Source of the DNA: Acetobacteraceae bacterium ESL0709 | GTDB taxonomy: Bacteria > Pseudomonadota > Alphaproteobacteria > Acetobacterales > Acetobacteraceae | Assembly: GCA_029433415.1 (NCBI GenBank) | Contig: JAQTIA010000003.1 | Span: 1,206,501-1,270,500 of the forward strand | Reading direction: 5' to 3' | Length of the DNA: 64,000 nucleotides | Part shown: one piece after another, positions 27,721-36,785 of the stretch | How the letters are laid out: each line of letters opens with the position of its first letter | Numbering within the stretch: position 1 is the first letter of the stretch | Made by a program: the position numbers and the translations under genes | Notes under the pieces: generated by a model | Told to the model about the DNA's origin: nothing | Database searches by the model: none | What the model saw: only the letters and a program-made list of their open reading frames with translations

Positions 27721-29031
27721 ATGGCCTTTCCCGCATCTGCTTTCCTAACTGAACTCCCATGGCAGCCTGTAGAGACGTTCCTTCCCTTTCTTACCGGAAA
27801 ACAGGTCGCTTTCCTTGATAGCGGAGGCGACCCTGCACAAAGTCGCCAAAGGTGGAGTTATCTCTGCCCGGAACCTACAGCTCTTCTAAAACTGGACCAA
27901 CAGGAGGCACGGATATTTCGTCCTGTTTTGCGGCAATTCTGGCAGGAACAGAAACCCGTGCATCCTCTGGCTACACACCTGCCCTTCACGGGCGGCCTTA
28001 TCGGGTTTGCCAGCTATGAGGCCGGCATGGCTTGCGAGCACGTCATATCCCGTCATAAAACTGATGTTCCAGCTTTTCTGGTCATGGCCTGCCACGACCT
28101 TTTTATCTTCGACCGGCTGGACAGACGATTATGGTGGAGCAGCACGAAAGGTCACCCTCCTCCTTCTGTTTCGAGAGAGGATTTTCCACACCCCTCTCCT
28201 CTCCATTTTACACCAGATGATACCGAGGCCACATGGAAAGAGACTGTTAGTGCTGTCAGACGCTTCATTGAGGCAGGCGATATTTTTCAGGCCAATCTGA
28301 CCATGCGCTGGCAAGCATTCCGCCCGAAAGAAACAAGCCTGTCAGCTTTTTACAGAAAACTGCGCCATGCCTGTCCTGCTCCTTTCGGGGCTTTTCTCGC
28401 TACTGCCGAATTTGGACTCCTGAGTGCTTCTGTCGAAAGGTTTCTGTCGCTCTCTGCTGATGGTCTTATAGAAACCCGCCCTATCAAGGGCACAGCTCCC
28501 CTTATGGCTGATCCCGTCCATAATAAGAGGATCAAGGACACACTATCACAAGATGAAAAAGAACTGGCCGAGAACCTGATGATTACGGATCTTATGCGCA
28601 ATGATCTGGGACGTGTCAGCGAAATGGCTTCCGTGCATGTACCCCAGCTCTGTAAGGTCGAAGAGTTTGCACATGTGCATCATCTCGTATCAAGCGTACA
28701 ATCCCGCTTAAAAGCAGATTACGATGTCTTCGACCTGCTTTACGCCACATTACCGCCCGGTTCCGTCACGGGTGCTCCCAAGCACCGCGCCATGGAAATT
28801 ATTGATCAATTGGAAAGCTCCTCACGCGGGGCCTATTGCGGCACCCTGTTCCGCATAGGATGGAATGGCGCCATGGACAGCTCTGTTATTATCCGCAGCC
28901 TTAGCGCCACCACGGAAAAATTCCGTCTCGGGGCAGGAGGCGGCATTACCTGGCCTTCTTCCCCTCAGGCAGAATATGAAGAAATGCTCCTCAAGGCGGC
29001 ACCTCTCCTGAAAGCTCTCGGATCCCCATGA
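27721..29031 (+). CDS. pabB: Aminodeoxychorismate synthase component I
   Basis: Aminates chorismate towards p-aminobenzoate for folate. 436 residues. Chorismate-binding domain motifs: ETRPIKGTAPL (the PIKGT lysine loop), DLMRNDLGRVSEMASVHVP and PPGSVTGAPKHRAMEIIDQLE, with FRIGWNGAMDSSVIIRS near the end. The N-terminal part (GGLIGFASYEAGMA) follows the PabB/TrpE pattern. It overlaps pabC by 4 bases. No pabA glutaminase is in the window. Confidence 0.92.
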   Translation: MAFPASAFLTELPWQPVETFLPFLTGKQVAFLDSGGDPAQSRQRWSYLCPEPTALLKLDQQEARIFRPVLRQFWQEQKPVHPLATHLPFTGGLIGFASYEAGMACEHVISRHKTDVPAFLVMACHDLFIFDRLDRRLWWSSTKGHPPPSVSREDFPHPSPLHFTPDDTEATWKETVSAVRRFIEAGDIFQANLTMRWQAFRPKETSLSAFYRKLRHACPAPFGAFLATAEFGLLSASVERFLSLSADGLIETRPIKGTAPLMADPVHNKRIKDTLSQDEKELAENLMITDLMRNDLGRVSEMASVHVPQLCKVEEFAHVHHLVSSVQSRLKADYDVFDLLYATLPPGSVTGAPKHRAMEIIDQLESSSRGAYCGTLFRIGWNGAMDSSVIIRSLSATTEKFRLGAGGGITWPSSPQAEYEEMLLKAAPLLKALGSP

Positions 29032-29846
29032 CGTCCTTCTCTTCCGATACTGCTTTTCTCTGGCTTGATGGTTCTGTCGTCTCTGTTGATGACGCGGCCA
29101 TCTATCCCTCTGATCGTGGTTTCCTGCTGGGTGATGGTCTCTATGAGACTTTCCGTGTTTCTGGCAGCTCCGCCCCTCATCTCGACCTCCACTGGGCACG
29201 TCTGAAACAGGGTTGTGACCTTTTACGCATGACTGCGCCCGAGAAAAAACGTGTTGAACAAGCCCTCAGGCAACTTTGCGATATCAACCAGCTCGAAGAA
29301 GGCTCTGCACGCCTGACTATAACCAGAGGGACAGGACCACGCGGACTACCCCCCCCTGCAAACCCGCGCCCAACCGTCATGCTGACACTTAACAGTCTTT
29401 CACGGTCGGAACCCACGCCTGCCCGTGTCATGATTTCTTCCCACAGACGTGACTCTCATTCGATTCTGAATCGCATCAAATCCACTAACGCTCTTGCCTC
29501 AATTCTGGCCCGCATTGAAGCTGTAGAACAAAAGGCCGACGACGCCCTTCTGCTCAATGAGCGAGGAATGATCGCCGAAACCACAGCGGCAAATTTTCTG
29601 GCTCTCTGGAACGGACAGATTGTGACACCTTTTACACAAGATGGTGCCCTACCCGGCATCAGCCGCCAGCGACTCATTGAAGCTGGATTATGCTCGCAAG
29701 CGTCCCTTTCGCCGGCTGATCTCACCGCCTTTAAAGGAGGCTGGCTGGTCACGGCCCTGAACCTCATACCAATTTGTCAGATCGGTTCTGTCAGGATCCC
29801 CTTATGTCCTGACAGAACCAGAATGTTACGCCATTTTCTTTATTAA
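29028..29846 (+). CDS. pabC: Aminotransferase class IV, probable 4-amino-4-deoxychorismate lyase
   Basis: PLP enzyme, 272 residues. The fold-type IV pattern is visible: VDDAAIYPSDRGFLLGDGLYETFRV, the PLP lysine in NRIKSTNALAS, ERGMIAETTAANFLALWNG and GALPGISRQRLIEAG. Overlap with pabB by ATGA makes the PabC reaction (release of p-aminobenzoate) the likely role. A branched-chain or D-amino-acid aminotransferase is the alternative. Confidence 0.87.
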   Translation: MTSFSSDTAFLWLDGSVVSVDDAAIYPSDRGFLLGDGLYETFRVSGSSAPHLDLHWARLKQGCDLLRMTAPEKKRVEQALRQLCDINQLEEGSARLTITRGTGPRGLPPPANPRPTVMLTLNSLSRSEPTPARVMISSHRRDSHSILNRIKSTNALASILARIEAVEQKADDALLLNERGMIAETTAANFLALWNGQIVTPFTQDGALPGISRQRLIEAGLCSQASLSPADLTAFKGGWLVTALNLIPICQIGSVRIPLCPDRTRMLRHFLY

Positions 29847-29890
29847 TTACCTTCTATTGACACGAGACGAGAAGAAGCCACATTCCCTTC

Positions 29891-32026
29891 ATGACTTTTC
29901 AGACAAAACTCCCGTCTCCACCTTCTGCTCCGCGCAGACCCGTCACAATTGAACAGCTTGGCCGCGTCAGAACTGACCCCTATAGCTGGATGAAAGATGA
30001 AAACTGGCAGCAGGTTCTGCGTGATCCTGCTGCTCTGAAACCGGACATACGTACCCATCTGGAAGCAGAGAATGCCTACACCAAAGCGGTTCTGAAAGAC
30101 ACTGAAGAGCTGCAGGAAACCCTTTTTCAAGAAATGGCTGGACGTCTTTCTCCGGTGGAGGAATCCGTTCCTGTTCCACATGGTCCCTGGCTTTACGGGA
30201 TCCGCTATCAGGAAGGTGGTCAGCATCCCCTTCATATCCGTCGCCCCCGTGAGGGAGGAAAAGAAGAGATTCTGCTTGATGTGGACGCCCTTGCCAGGCA
30301 ACATCCCTATTACAGCCTGGCGGGCGCTGCCCATACGGAAAACCATCGTTATTATATTTACGCAGAAGATGTTCAGGGCTCTGAAGTCTACCAAATTCAG
30401 ATCAAGGATCTGGAAACCGGCAGACTCTGCGCTCCCGCTATAGAAACGACAACAGGCTCTTTCACCATCTCCCCCGACGGAAACTGGATCTTCTGGATTT
30501 ATCGCGATGAATTTGGCAGACCCTCGCGAATTTACCGTCGTCCCCTACTGGGCGGAGACGATCATCTCGTCTTTGAAGAAACGGATCCAGGCTTTTTCCT
30601 CAGCATCGGACTGAGTAACTCCAAGCAATGGATCGTCATTGAACGAGGCGACCATGACACAAATGAGAGTCTCCTCATTTCCGCCCGTACCCCCGAAGCA
30701 AAACCGGTGAGCGCAGCCCCTCTGGTCCGGGGAGAACGTTACAGCCTTACTCACTGGAACGACCGCTTTATCATCCTCACCAACAAGGATGGTGCTATCG
30801 ATTTCAAACTCATGCAAACCCCCGACGCGGCAACAGGGCGGGAAAACTGGTCAGAATTCCTGCCTGATGAAGAAGGACACTTCCTTCTCGGAGTTTGCGC
30901 CGGAAAAGACTATCTAGGCTGGATTGAACGCTTTGAGGGTAATGAGAATCTTTATATTATCTCCACTAGGCAAGCACCTCCCCTCTCTGGCGAGAACTCC
31001 CCTTCCCTGCGCAACCAAGCTCAAAAGGTCAGCTTCAAAGAACCTGCCTATACGCTGAGCCTGCTGGGGATTCTGGAATATGACCAGCCTATCCTGCGTT
31101 ACGTCTATCAATCTCCTACGACGCCAGCCCATTGGTATGACCTCAATATGCAGACCGGTGAGCGAACTTTACGCAAGGTCAGGGAGATCCCCTCGGGTCA
31201 TGACCCTGCCCATTATGTAACGGAACGACTTTTTGCCCAAGCGGATGATGGAACCATAGTCCCCATAACCATACTGAAGCGCAAAGACACACCTCAAGAT
31301 GGCTCCGCACCGCTCATGCTGTATGGTTACGGTTCTTATGGCATTTCAATGGAAGCCGCATTCTCAACCAGCATTCTGAGCCTTGTAGACCGAGGCTGGA
31401 TTTACGCGATTGCCCATATACGTGGTGGTTCGGAAAAAGGATGGAACTGGTTTCTTGATGGCCGCAAAGAAAAGAAAATCAACAGTTTCACCGATTTCAT
31501 TGCCTGCGCTCACCATCTGGTAAAAGAGCATTACAGCCGTACTGGAAACATTGTGGCTCATGGCGGGTCTGCAGGGGGGCTCCTGATGGGAGCCGTTGCC
31601 AATATGGCCCCTGAACTTTTTGCTGGTATCGCTGCACAAGTGCCTTTTGTTGATGTGCTGAACACAATGTCCGACACGACACTACCACTGACACCACCGG
31701 AATGGCCGGAATGGGGCAATCCCCTTACAGACCCGAAAGCCTATGACGTCATCGCGTCCTATTCCCCCTACGACAACATCCGCCCTGTCCCCTACCCAGC
31801 CATTCTGGCCATGGGCGGGTTGTCAGATCCACGCGTCACTTATTGGGAGCCAGCCAAATGGATCGCACGATTGAGAGACATAGCCCGTAACGGACCTTTC
31901 CTCTGTCGCATAAATATGGAAGCTGGCCATGGCGGCTCTTCCGGTCGGTTTGAAAGATTGCGTGAAACCGCCCTTGTGCAAGCTTTTGCACTCTGGTGTG
32001 TAAAACGCGCCAGCCATCCAAACTGA
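29891..32026 (+). CDS. ptrB: Oligopeptidase B (S9 serine peptidase)
   Basis: Cuts small peptides after basic residues in the cytoplasm. 711 residues: an N-terminal beta-propeller and a C-terminal alpha/beta-hydrolase domain. Catalytic Ser in AHGGSAGGLLMGAVAN, Asp in the GGLSDPRVTYWEPAKW stretch and His in EAGHGGSSGRFERL. PYSWMKDENW near the N-terminus is typical of the family. No signal peptide. Confidence 0.93.
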   Translation: MTFQTKLPSPPSAPRRPVTIEQLGRVRTDPYSWMKDENWQQVLRDPAALKPDIRTHLEAENAYTKAVLKDTEELQETLFQEMAGRLSPVEESVPVPHGPWLYGIRYQEGGQHPLHIRRPREGGKEEILLDVDALARQHPYYSLAGAAHTENHRYYIYAEDVQGSEVYQIQIKDLETGRLCAPAIETTTGSFTISPDGNWIFWIYRDEFGRPSRIYRRPLLGGDDHLVFEETDPGFFLSIGLSNSKQWIVIERGDHDTNESLLISARTPEAKPVSAAPLVRGERYSLTHWNDRFIILTNKDGAIDFKLMQTPDAATGRENWSEFLPDEEGHFLLGVCAGKDYLGWIERFEGNENLYIISTRQAPPLSGENSPSLRNQAQKVSFKEPAYTLSLLGILEYDQPILRYVYQSPTTPAHWYDLNMQTGERTLRKVREIPSGHDPAHYVTERLFAQADDGTIVPITILKRKDTPQDGSAPLMLYGYGSYGISMEAAFSTSILSLVDRGWIYAIAHIRGGSEKGWNWFLDGRKEKKINSFTDFIACAHHLVKEHYSRTGNIVAHGGSAGGLLMGAVANMAPELFAGIAAQVPFVDVLNTMSDTTLPLTPPEWPEWGNPLTDPKAYDVIASYSPYDNIRPVPYPAILAMGGLSDPRVTYWEPAKWIARLRDIARNGPFLCRINMEAGHGGSSGRFERLRETALVQAFALWCVKRASHPN

Positions 32027-32036
32027 CAAACTGAAC

Positions 32037-32522
32037 CTAATGCTCCTCTTCTGAATCCGGCTCCAGAAGAGGACATGACTGAGTCAAGGCAGCACTTTCA
32101 TATTGATGCTCCCGGCAAAGCGTATGAGCGTCAGCACCACACATTGTGTTGACATCCATCACACTGGACCCAAAAACATCCTGCGCCAGGTCGAAATTGG
32201 ACCTATTCTCGCTATCTGAGGCCTCGTCAGCTGCTTTCTTGAGCTGCTTGCGAGCCTTGCGCATGGTCGAAAGCGCCTGAAGACATGCCGTACTCGCCGC
32301 AGCAGGCTTCTGCCGCAACACTTTAAGGATTCTGTTTATCGAAGCGTTTCCTTGAGAGATCTCTGCCTGACTGTCCAGAGAATCGTTCAGATCATTTCCA
32401 AAGAAATTCTCATAGTAAGGATCATCAATCTGTGCGTGAGCAGGATGGAACCCTTCCGTAGCCAGAAACGAAACAGAACATATAAGTGGAATCGTTAGAA
32501 TTTTGCGCATGATTTTTACCAT
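32037..32522 (-). CDS. Small exported protein of unknown function
   Basis: Not recognised. Start taken at ATG 32522 (MVKIMRKIL) or 32510; both precede a good signal peptide (KILTIPLICSVSFLATEGFHPAHA-QID). The mature protein (~130 residues) is acidic at its end, with a Lys/Arg helix (RKARKQLKKAADEA) in the middle and four cysteines: one in STACLQ, two in TMCGADAHTLC and one near the end (QSCPLL). The frame stays open far upstream, but that stretch overlaps rpmJ on the other strand and is not believable coding sequence. It converges with ptrB, 10 bases apart. Confidence 0.7.
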   Translation of the reverse strand: MVKIMRKILTIPLICSVSFLATEGFHPAHAQIDDPYYENFFGNDLNDSLDSQAEISQGNASINRILKVLRQKPAAASTACLQALSTMRKARKQLKKAADEASDSENRSNFDLAQDVFGSSVMDVNTMCGADAHTLCREHQYESAALTQSCPLLEPDSEEEH

Positions 32523-32694
32523 AAAGCAAAATCTTTGAGGGAGAAAAGAGTTCTTTTTATGGTTTGTCCTTGACTCTCTTCCCCGTCTCAAGCTATCTGG
32601 GCCGCAATTATACGGGCGTTTCAGCCCTGCTATCTCTGCACCATTCATCCTTTCAGCAGGGGTGAATCTGCTTTTTCGGTTGGGAGCCTGAATC

Positions 32695-32820
32695 ATGAAG
32701 ATCCGCAATAGCCTCAAGTCAGCCAAGATTCGTGACAAAAACTGCCGTATCGTCCGTCGTCGCGGTCGCGTTTATGTCATCAATAAAAAGAATCCCCGTC
32801 TGAAAGCACGTCAGGGCTGA
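32695..32820 (+). CDS. rpmJ: 50S ribosomal protein L36
   Basis: 41 residues, [20 protein letters not shown] at the start and [11 protein letters not shown] at the end: the L36 form that has lost most zinc-binding cysteines (only one Cys remains, in KNCR). GGGAG lies ~7 bases before the ATG. It is the only ribosomal gene in the window, which is normal for this type of rpmJ. A TPR gene starts 20 bases downstream. Confidence 0.96.
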   Translation: MKIRNSLKSAKIRDKNCRIVRRRGRVYVINKKNPRLKARQG

Positions 32821-32839
32821 AATTCTACTGACGTCAGGA

Positions 32840-33505
32840 ATGACTTTTCCAGAAAAATCTGCTTCGTCGGGTAAGTTTCTCTATTCTGGTCATTTTCTGA
32901 AACGAAAAAAGCCTCTTGCCACATGGTGCGGGGCTCTTTTTGTATCCAGCTTTTTGCTGGCGTCCCTTCCGCTCTTTTCTGTCCGGGCAGCCCCTCCCTC
33001 TCCTCCCCCAAAAGATGATACCAGGAAAAAAGCCTTGCAAGCCGTTGAAAAGCAGCTTGCCGCAGCCAAGAATGAAGAAGACGTTCAGAAACTCTGGGAA
33101 AAAGCTGAAACCTTACGTTCTGCCAGTCTGAATGGGGCAACGCGGCTTTTGCTTAAGGCCGCAGAAGAAAAAGAAGAAACTGGCGATATTCCTTCCATGG
33201 AAAGCCTCCTCTCCACCGCTCTGAGTCTGCAACCTGATAATCCTTTATTACGGCGGCTACGCGCCTCTGTCCGCCTTAAAGGCAATGACCCGACAGGAGC
33301 CGTGCAAGATCTGGGGATTTCTTTACAGGATGACCCCGATGATCCCACGAGCTGGCTGCTTCTTGCACAGACACAGGAAAACCTCCACCAGCCACTCAAG
33401 GCTTTGAACGCCTTTCGTGAAGTCCTGAATCGCGTTCCTGCACTCCCTGAAAAAGATACACTTCTCAAACATTTTGAACAGGGAGCTTTCGGGCAGGATG
33501 ACTAA
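32840..33505 (+). CDS. Exported TPR-repeat protein
   Basis: 221 residues. An internal hydrophobic signal (WCGALFVSSFLLASLPLFSVRAA, residues ~29-51) follows a basic N-terminal tail. A coiled or helical stretch rich in Lys/Glu and two to three TPR-like repeats come next (LLSTALSLQPDNPLLRRLRASVRLKGND, WLLLAQTQENLHQPLKALNAFREVL). No catalytic motif. It sits 20 bases after rpmJ and may share its transcript. Function unknown. Confidence 0.75.
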   Translation: MTFPEKSASSGKFLYSGHFLKRKKPLATWCGALFVSSFLLASLPLFSVRAAPPSPPPKDDTRKKALQAVEKQLAAAKNEEDVQKLWEKAETLRSASLNGATRLLLKAAEEKEETGDIPSMESLLSTALSLQPDNPLLRRLRASVRLKGNDPTGAVQDLGISLQDDPDDPTSWLLLAQTQENLHQPLKALNAFREVLNRVPALPEKDTLLKHFEQGAFGQDD

Positions 33506-33550
33506 GAAATCCCAGTGTCAAGCCAGCCCTGAAAGCCAGAAACAGATCCC

Positions 33551-35722
33551 TTATTCAGAGAAAGCCAGCGTCAAACCGCTCATCACCGTTAGACCCTGAT
33601 TGGGAATCGTGGAAAGCGAACTATTATAATAATGCCTGTTGGTCACATTATCTGCACTAGTAAAAAGCTGTAAGCGTTTGGTAATCTGGTAAGAGCCGAA
33701 AAGGTCGAAAACGACATAACCTCCCCGCTCTGTCGCCCCCGTCCGCGTTGGTTGACCGGTTGTTCCTGTCGCAGCCCTGACACGACCACCCAGAATCAGG
33801 CGTTTATCAAGCAGATAGATCCCAATGGTTGAGGCCATGACATTACGAGGTGGCGTTGTAACAATCTGACCGTAGCCCGTATAATCGCGGTTAGCCAGCT
33901 CCGTTGTCGTATTCGTATAAGACAGCGAACCGAAAAACAGGCTTGAATCATATTTGATCTGCCCTTCAAATCCGCGCGTATAGCTGTTCCCGGCAATATT
34001 CTGGAAAAGATATCCTGAATTGGGGATAGGCGGGAACGACCCAGGAGAGGGAGGCCCCTTGATAACGGTTTGCCCCACATAATTCTTGATGCGCGTATCA
34101 TAATAATCTGCATCAAGCTGCACGCTATCTTCCCTGGACAACACTTCATGAAAGTTCATTTTGGAACCGACTTCCCATCCATAAGTACGCTCGGGATCAA
34201 GAAAAGGATTAGGCACGAATTTCACAAATCCCAGACCGGGATGCGAACCGGCATAAAGTGTCTCTGTAATGGCCGGAGGACGAAATCCAAGACCATAATT
34301 AGCATAGAACTGTAGCCCCTTAACCGGCGTCACCGCGAATGTTACTTTGGGGCTGACTGCATCCGTGCTGCGATTGACATGAAAATTTCCGACCGGCATC
34401 GAAGCGAGACCGGGAAACTCATTATATCCTCCCCCCGAAAGGTGAAAACGGTCATAGCGCATAGCCCCTGTCAGCTGCAAAATAGACCAGCCCATGGTCA
34501 ATTCCGTAAAAGCGCTTCCAACTTCCCTTCCACCACTTGGCGTTGCACCCACGTGACCCGTGCTGCTCGTGGTATGAACATGATCGTGATAATATTCGCC
34601 GCCATAGGTCAGGGACATGTCCAGCGGCCCGCCTTTAAAGCGAGAGGTATTATCAGCCTCGAATCCCAGTGTCGTTAGCCCATAACGGGTCAGATCAGCA
34701 TCAGCAAGCGTCACAGCCTGAAAAGAGGGCGTATGATTGGACATATTTGTGCTGACCACATAGCCCTTGGCGTGAAGGGAAATCAGTTTACTGTCACCAG
34801 GCGTATAGCGATAATCAATTGTCCCGGTATTATTCTGGACCTCATCCGACGTAGCAACACTATCCGTACCAACGCCAAAACGGTTATGATAAATAACTGT
34901 ACCGAGGGTCAGCTTCTGGTCAGGCCCGGGTTTGAGGTCGATCTTGAACAAACCAGACTGAAGATGCTGAAATGTATTGGCAACACGGTCGCCATTCCCA
35001 TCTGCATAATCGCCTGAACCTCTTGCACTGAACGCCGCCGCTACCGCTATGAGATCATTAATCCGGTTCCCGAATCCGACCATGCCGGAACCATCGTAAT
35101 TATTGGTCCCTCCAACACCACGCACAATCGCACCATAGTGTTTGCCAGCTTCAACGATGTCATCAACATCAAGGGTATGCAAATTCATTTTCCCCCCGAT
35201 GGCTCCGCCACCATCAGCCGTTGAAACAGTGCCACGTGTTACATCAAGGCCTGCAAGCAGAGCTGGATCCACGTAGACACTGCCATTGGCTCCGTGACCG
35301 CTTTCCTGAAAATTCTGCCGTGCCCCATCAATCATGACATTCACACGTCCAAAATCCTGCATCCCCCTGATGGAAACAGACAGGGCAGGCGTCCCATCAT
35401 TCTGGAAGAACACGCCTGGAAGATCACGCAAAATAGCGTATGGCTCATTAGGCTGGATTCGCAACATCTCCTCACGCGTCAGAGATGAAGAGGCCTGAGG
35501 CACAGACACAGTACCCAAATCACCCCTGACCTTGATAGAAGGCAGTTTCAGGACCGAGTCGCCATCAGACGATACCTCAGACGAAGAAGGAGACAACGCA
35601 TTTCCCGGAGTTTCCGCCAGAGCGGGACCATCCGGAAAATACAGGAACCATAAAGACAGTGCTGTCATAAAAAAGGCCCGTTTTCCGGAAAAAAGAGAAA
35701 GGTTATGCATGGGTACAATCAT
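33551..35722 (-). CDS. TonB-dependent outer-membrane receptor, probable haem receptor
   Basis: 723-residue outer-membrane transporter. Signal peptide at residues ~15-36 (ending PALAET). Plug domain: TSLTREEM-like start, ILRDLPGVFFQNDG, SIRGMQDFGRVNVMIDGARQ and TVSTADGGGAIGGKMN. The 22-strand barrel ends in a terminal Phe-containing LTLAFSE. A GFRPP motif followed ~20 residues on by PNPFLDPERTYGWEVG resembles the FRAP...NPNL signature of haem receptors, which together with the divergent hmu-type operon points to haem. Starts ATG 35722 or 35710. It shares a Fur-box promoter region with hmuT. Confidence 0.88.
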   Translation of the reverse strand: MIVPMHNLSLFSGKRAFFMTALSLWFLYFPDGPALAETPGNALSPSSSEVSSDGDSVLKLPSIKVRGDLGTVSVPQASSSLTREEMLRIQPNEPYAILRDLPGVFFQNDGTPALSVSIRGMQDFGRVNVMIDGARQNFQESGHGANGSVYVDPALLAGLDVTRGTVSTADGGGAIGGKMNLHTLDVDDIVEAGKHYGAIVRGVGGTNNYDGSGMVGFGNRINDLIAVAAAFSARGSGDYADGNGDRVANTFQHLQSGLFKIDLKPGPDQKLTLGTVIYHNRFGVGTDSVATSDEVQNNTGTIDYRYTPGDSKLISLHAKGYVVSTNMSNHTPSFQAVTLADADLTRYGLTTLGFEADNTSRFKGGPLDMSLTYGGEYYHDHVHTTSSTGHVGATPSGGREVGSAFTELTMGWSILQLTGAMRYDRFHLSGGGYNEFPGLASMPVGNFHVNRSTDAVSPKVTFAVTPVKGLQFYANYGLGFRPPAITETLYAGSHPGLGFVKFVPNPFLDPERTYGWEVGSKMNFHEVLSREDSVQLDADYYDTRIKNYVGQTVIKGPPSPGSFPPIPNSGYLFQNIAGNSYTRGFEGQIKYDSSLFFGSLSYTNTTTELANRDYTGYGQIVTTPPRNVMASTIGIYLLDKRLILGGRVRAATGTTGQPTRTGATERGGYVVFDLFGSYQITKRLQLFTSADNVTNRHYYNSSLSTIPNQGLTVMSGLTLAFSE

Positions 35723-35751
35723 TCATTCGTGAGGACGAAGATCTCCTTCTA

Positions 35752-35792
35752 GATGAGAATGATTATCTATTGCAATGAGAATGATTCTCATT
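35752..35792. promoter_or_regulatory. Double Fur box in the divergent haem-uptake promoter
   Basis: A perfect 19-bp inverted repeat, AATGAGAATGATTCTCATT, lies at 35774-35792. An abutting second copy at 35752-35770 (GATGAGAATGATTATCTAT) matches one half exactly and the other partly. Placed between the receptor (leftward) and hmuT (rightward), it would repress both when iron is plentiful. Confidence 0.85.
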
Positions 35793-35855
35793 TACATGAA
35801 ATCATCGTCCCTTCCGGACGCCATCATTTTTTTCTCATTGCCTGGAAAGAAATTT

Positions 35856-36770
35856 ATGTTTCGTGGTTTTGCGTTAAATCGCCGCCATTTTCTGAAACTG
35901 GCACCAATCCCGGTACTGGCAGCATTAAGTCCTCTAGCGCATGCCGAAAATGCACAGATCATCAAAGACTGCAGGGGCCGTCCCGTCACACTTCGCCCGT
36001 GGCAACGCATTGCCGTCATTGGCGGGACATTGACGGAAACACTTTATGCTCTTGGCGCCTCAGAACGCATTATCGGTGTCGACAGCACCGCAACGTGGCC
36101 AAAAAGTGCCCTAAAGGAAAAACCTTCTTTTGGTTATATGCGTGCCCTTGCTCCTGAAGGGATCCTGTCTCTCAACCCGGATTTGATCCTCGCAATAGAC
36201 GATGCAGGCCCAATCGCGACAATGGATCAGCTCATTGCTTCACGCATTCCCGTTTTCTTTATTGAAAAAACCCCTTCACCCGAAGCCGTAGACCGTCGTA
36301 CGAGACTTCTTGCCAAACTTGTACAAAAAACCAACGAAGGAGAACAGCTCTGCCGTGAGATAGACACCAGCTGGAACAGGCTATCTCAATGGCGAGGTGC
36401 CCACACAGGCACAAAAAAAATCCTCTTCATCCTCCATGTGGCCAATGGCCGACCCGTCGTCGCTGGCCGCCATACCGCAGCTGAGCAAATTATCCATCTT
36501 GCCGGAGGCAAACTTGTGACAGAGGAGATTGAGGGGTACAAGACCCTCAATAGCGAGGCGATCACTACACTCCAGCCTGATATCATTTTGACCATGACGG
36601 AGAATGAACAGCCGACAAGGCAGCTCATAGCGCATGATCCAGCTTTCCGTCTGACTCCTGCCGGACAAAAGAATCTTGTCATCGCTATGGAAGGAGAGCG
36701 GCTTCTAGGATTTGGGCCACGCACGGCGGATGCTGCTCTTGAACTCGCCCAGATATTAAGTCGGGCCTAA
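35856..36770 (+). CDS. hmuT: Haem ABC transporter, periplasmic binding protein
   Basis: Binds haem in the periplasm and delivers it to HmuUV. The start at ATG 35856 (MFRGFALNRRHFLKLAP) has GGAAAG upstream and yields a twin-arginine-type signal (NRRHFLKLAPIPVLAALSPLAHA). An earlier ATG at 35775 lies inside the Fur box and is unlikely. The class III binding-protein fold shows in RIAVIGGTLTETLYALGASERIIGVDSTATWP, the VGYMRALAPEGILSL-like GYMRALAPEGIL and EAITTLQPDIILTM. About 304 residues. Confidence 0.88.
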   Translation: MFRGFALNRRHFLKLAPIPVLAALSPLAHAENAQIIKDCRGRPVTLRPWQRIAVIGGTLTETLYALGASERIIGVDSTATWPKSALKEKPSFGYMRALAPEGILSLNPDLILAIDDAGPIATMDQLIASRIPVFFIEKTPSPEAVDRRTRLLAKLVQKTNEGEQLCREIDTSWNRLSQWRGAHTGTKKILFILHVANGRPVVAGRHTAAEQIIHLAGGKLVTEEIEGYKTLNSEAITTLQPDIILTMTENEQPTRQLIAHDPAFRLTPAGQKNLVIAMEGERLLGFGPRTADAALELAQILSRA

Positions 36771-36785
36771 AGAGAGCTTTTCCTG

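Noticed and set aside
32523-32738. N-terminal extension of the small exported protein at 32037
   Set aside because: It would overlap rpmJ on the opposite strand and place 70 basic residues before a clear signal peptide.
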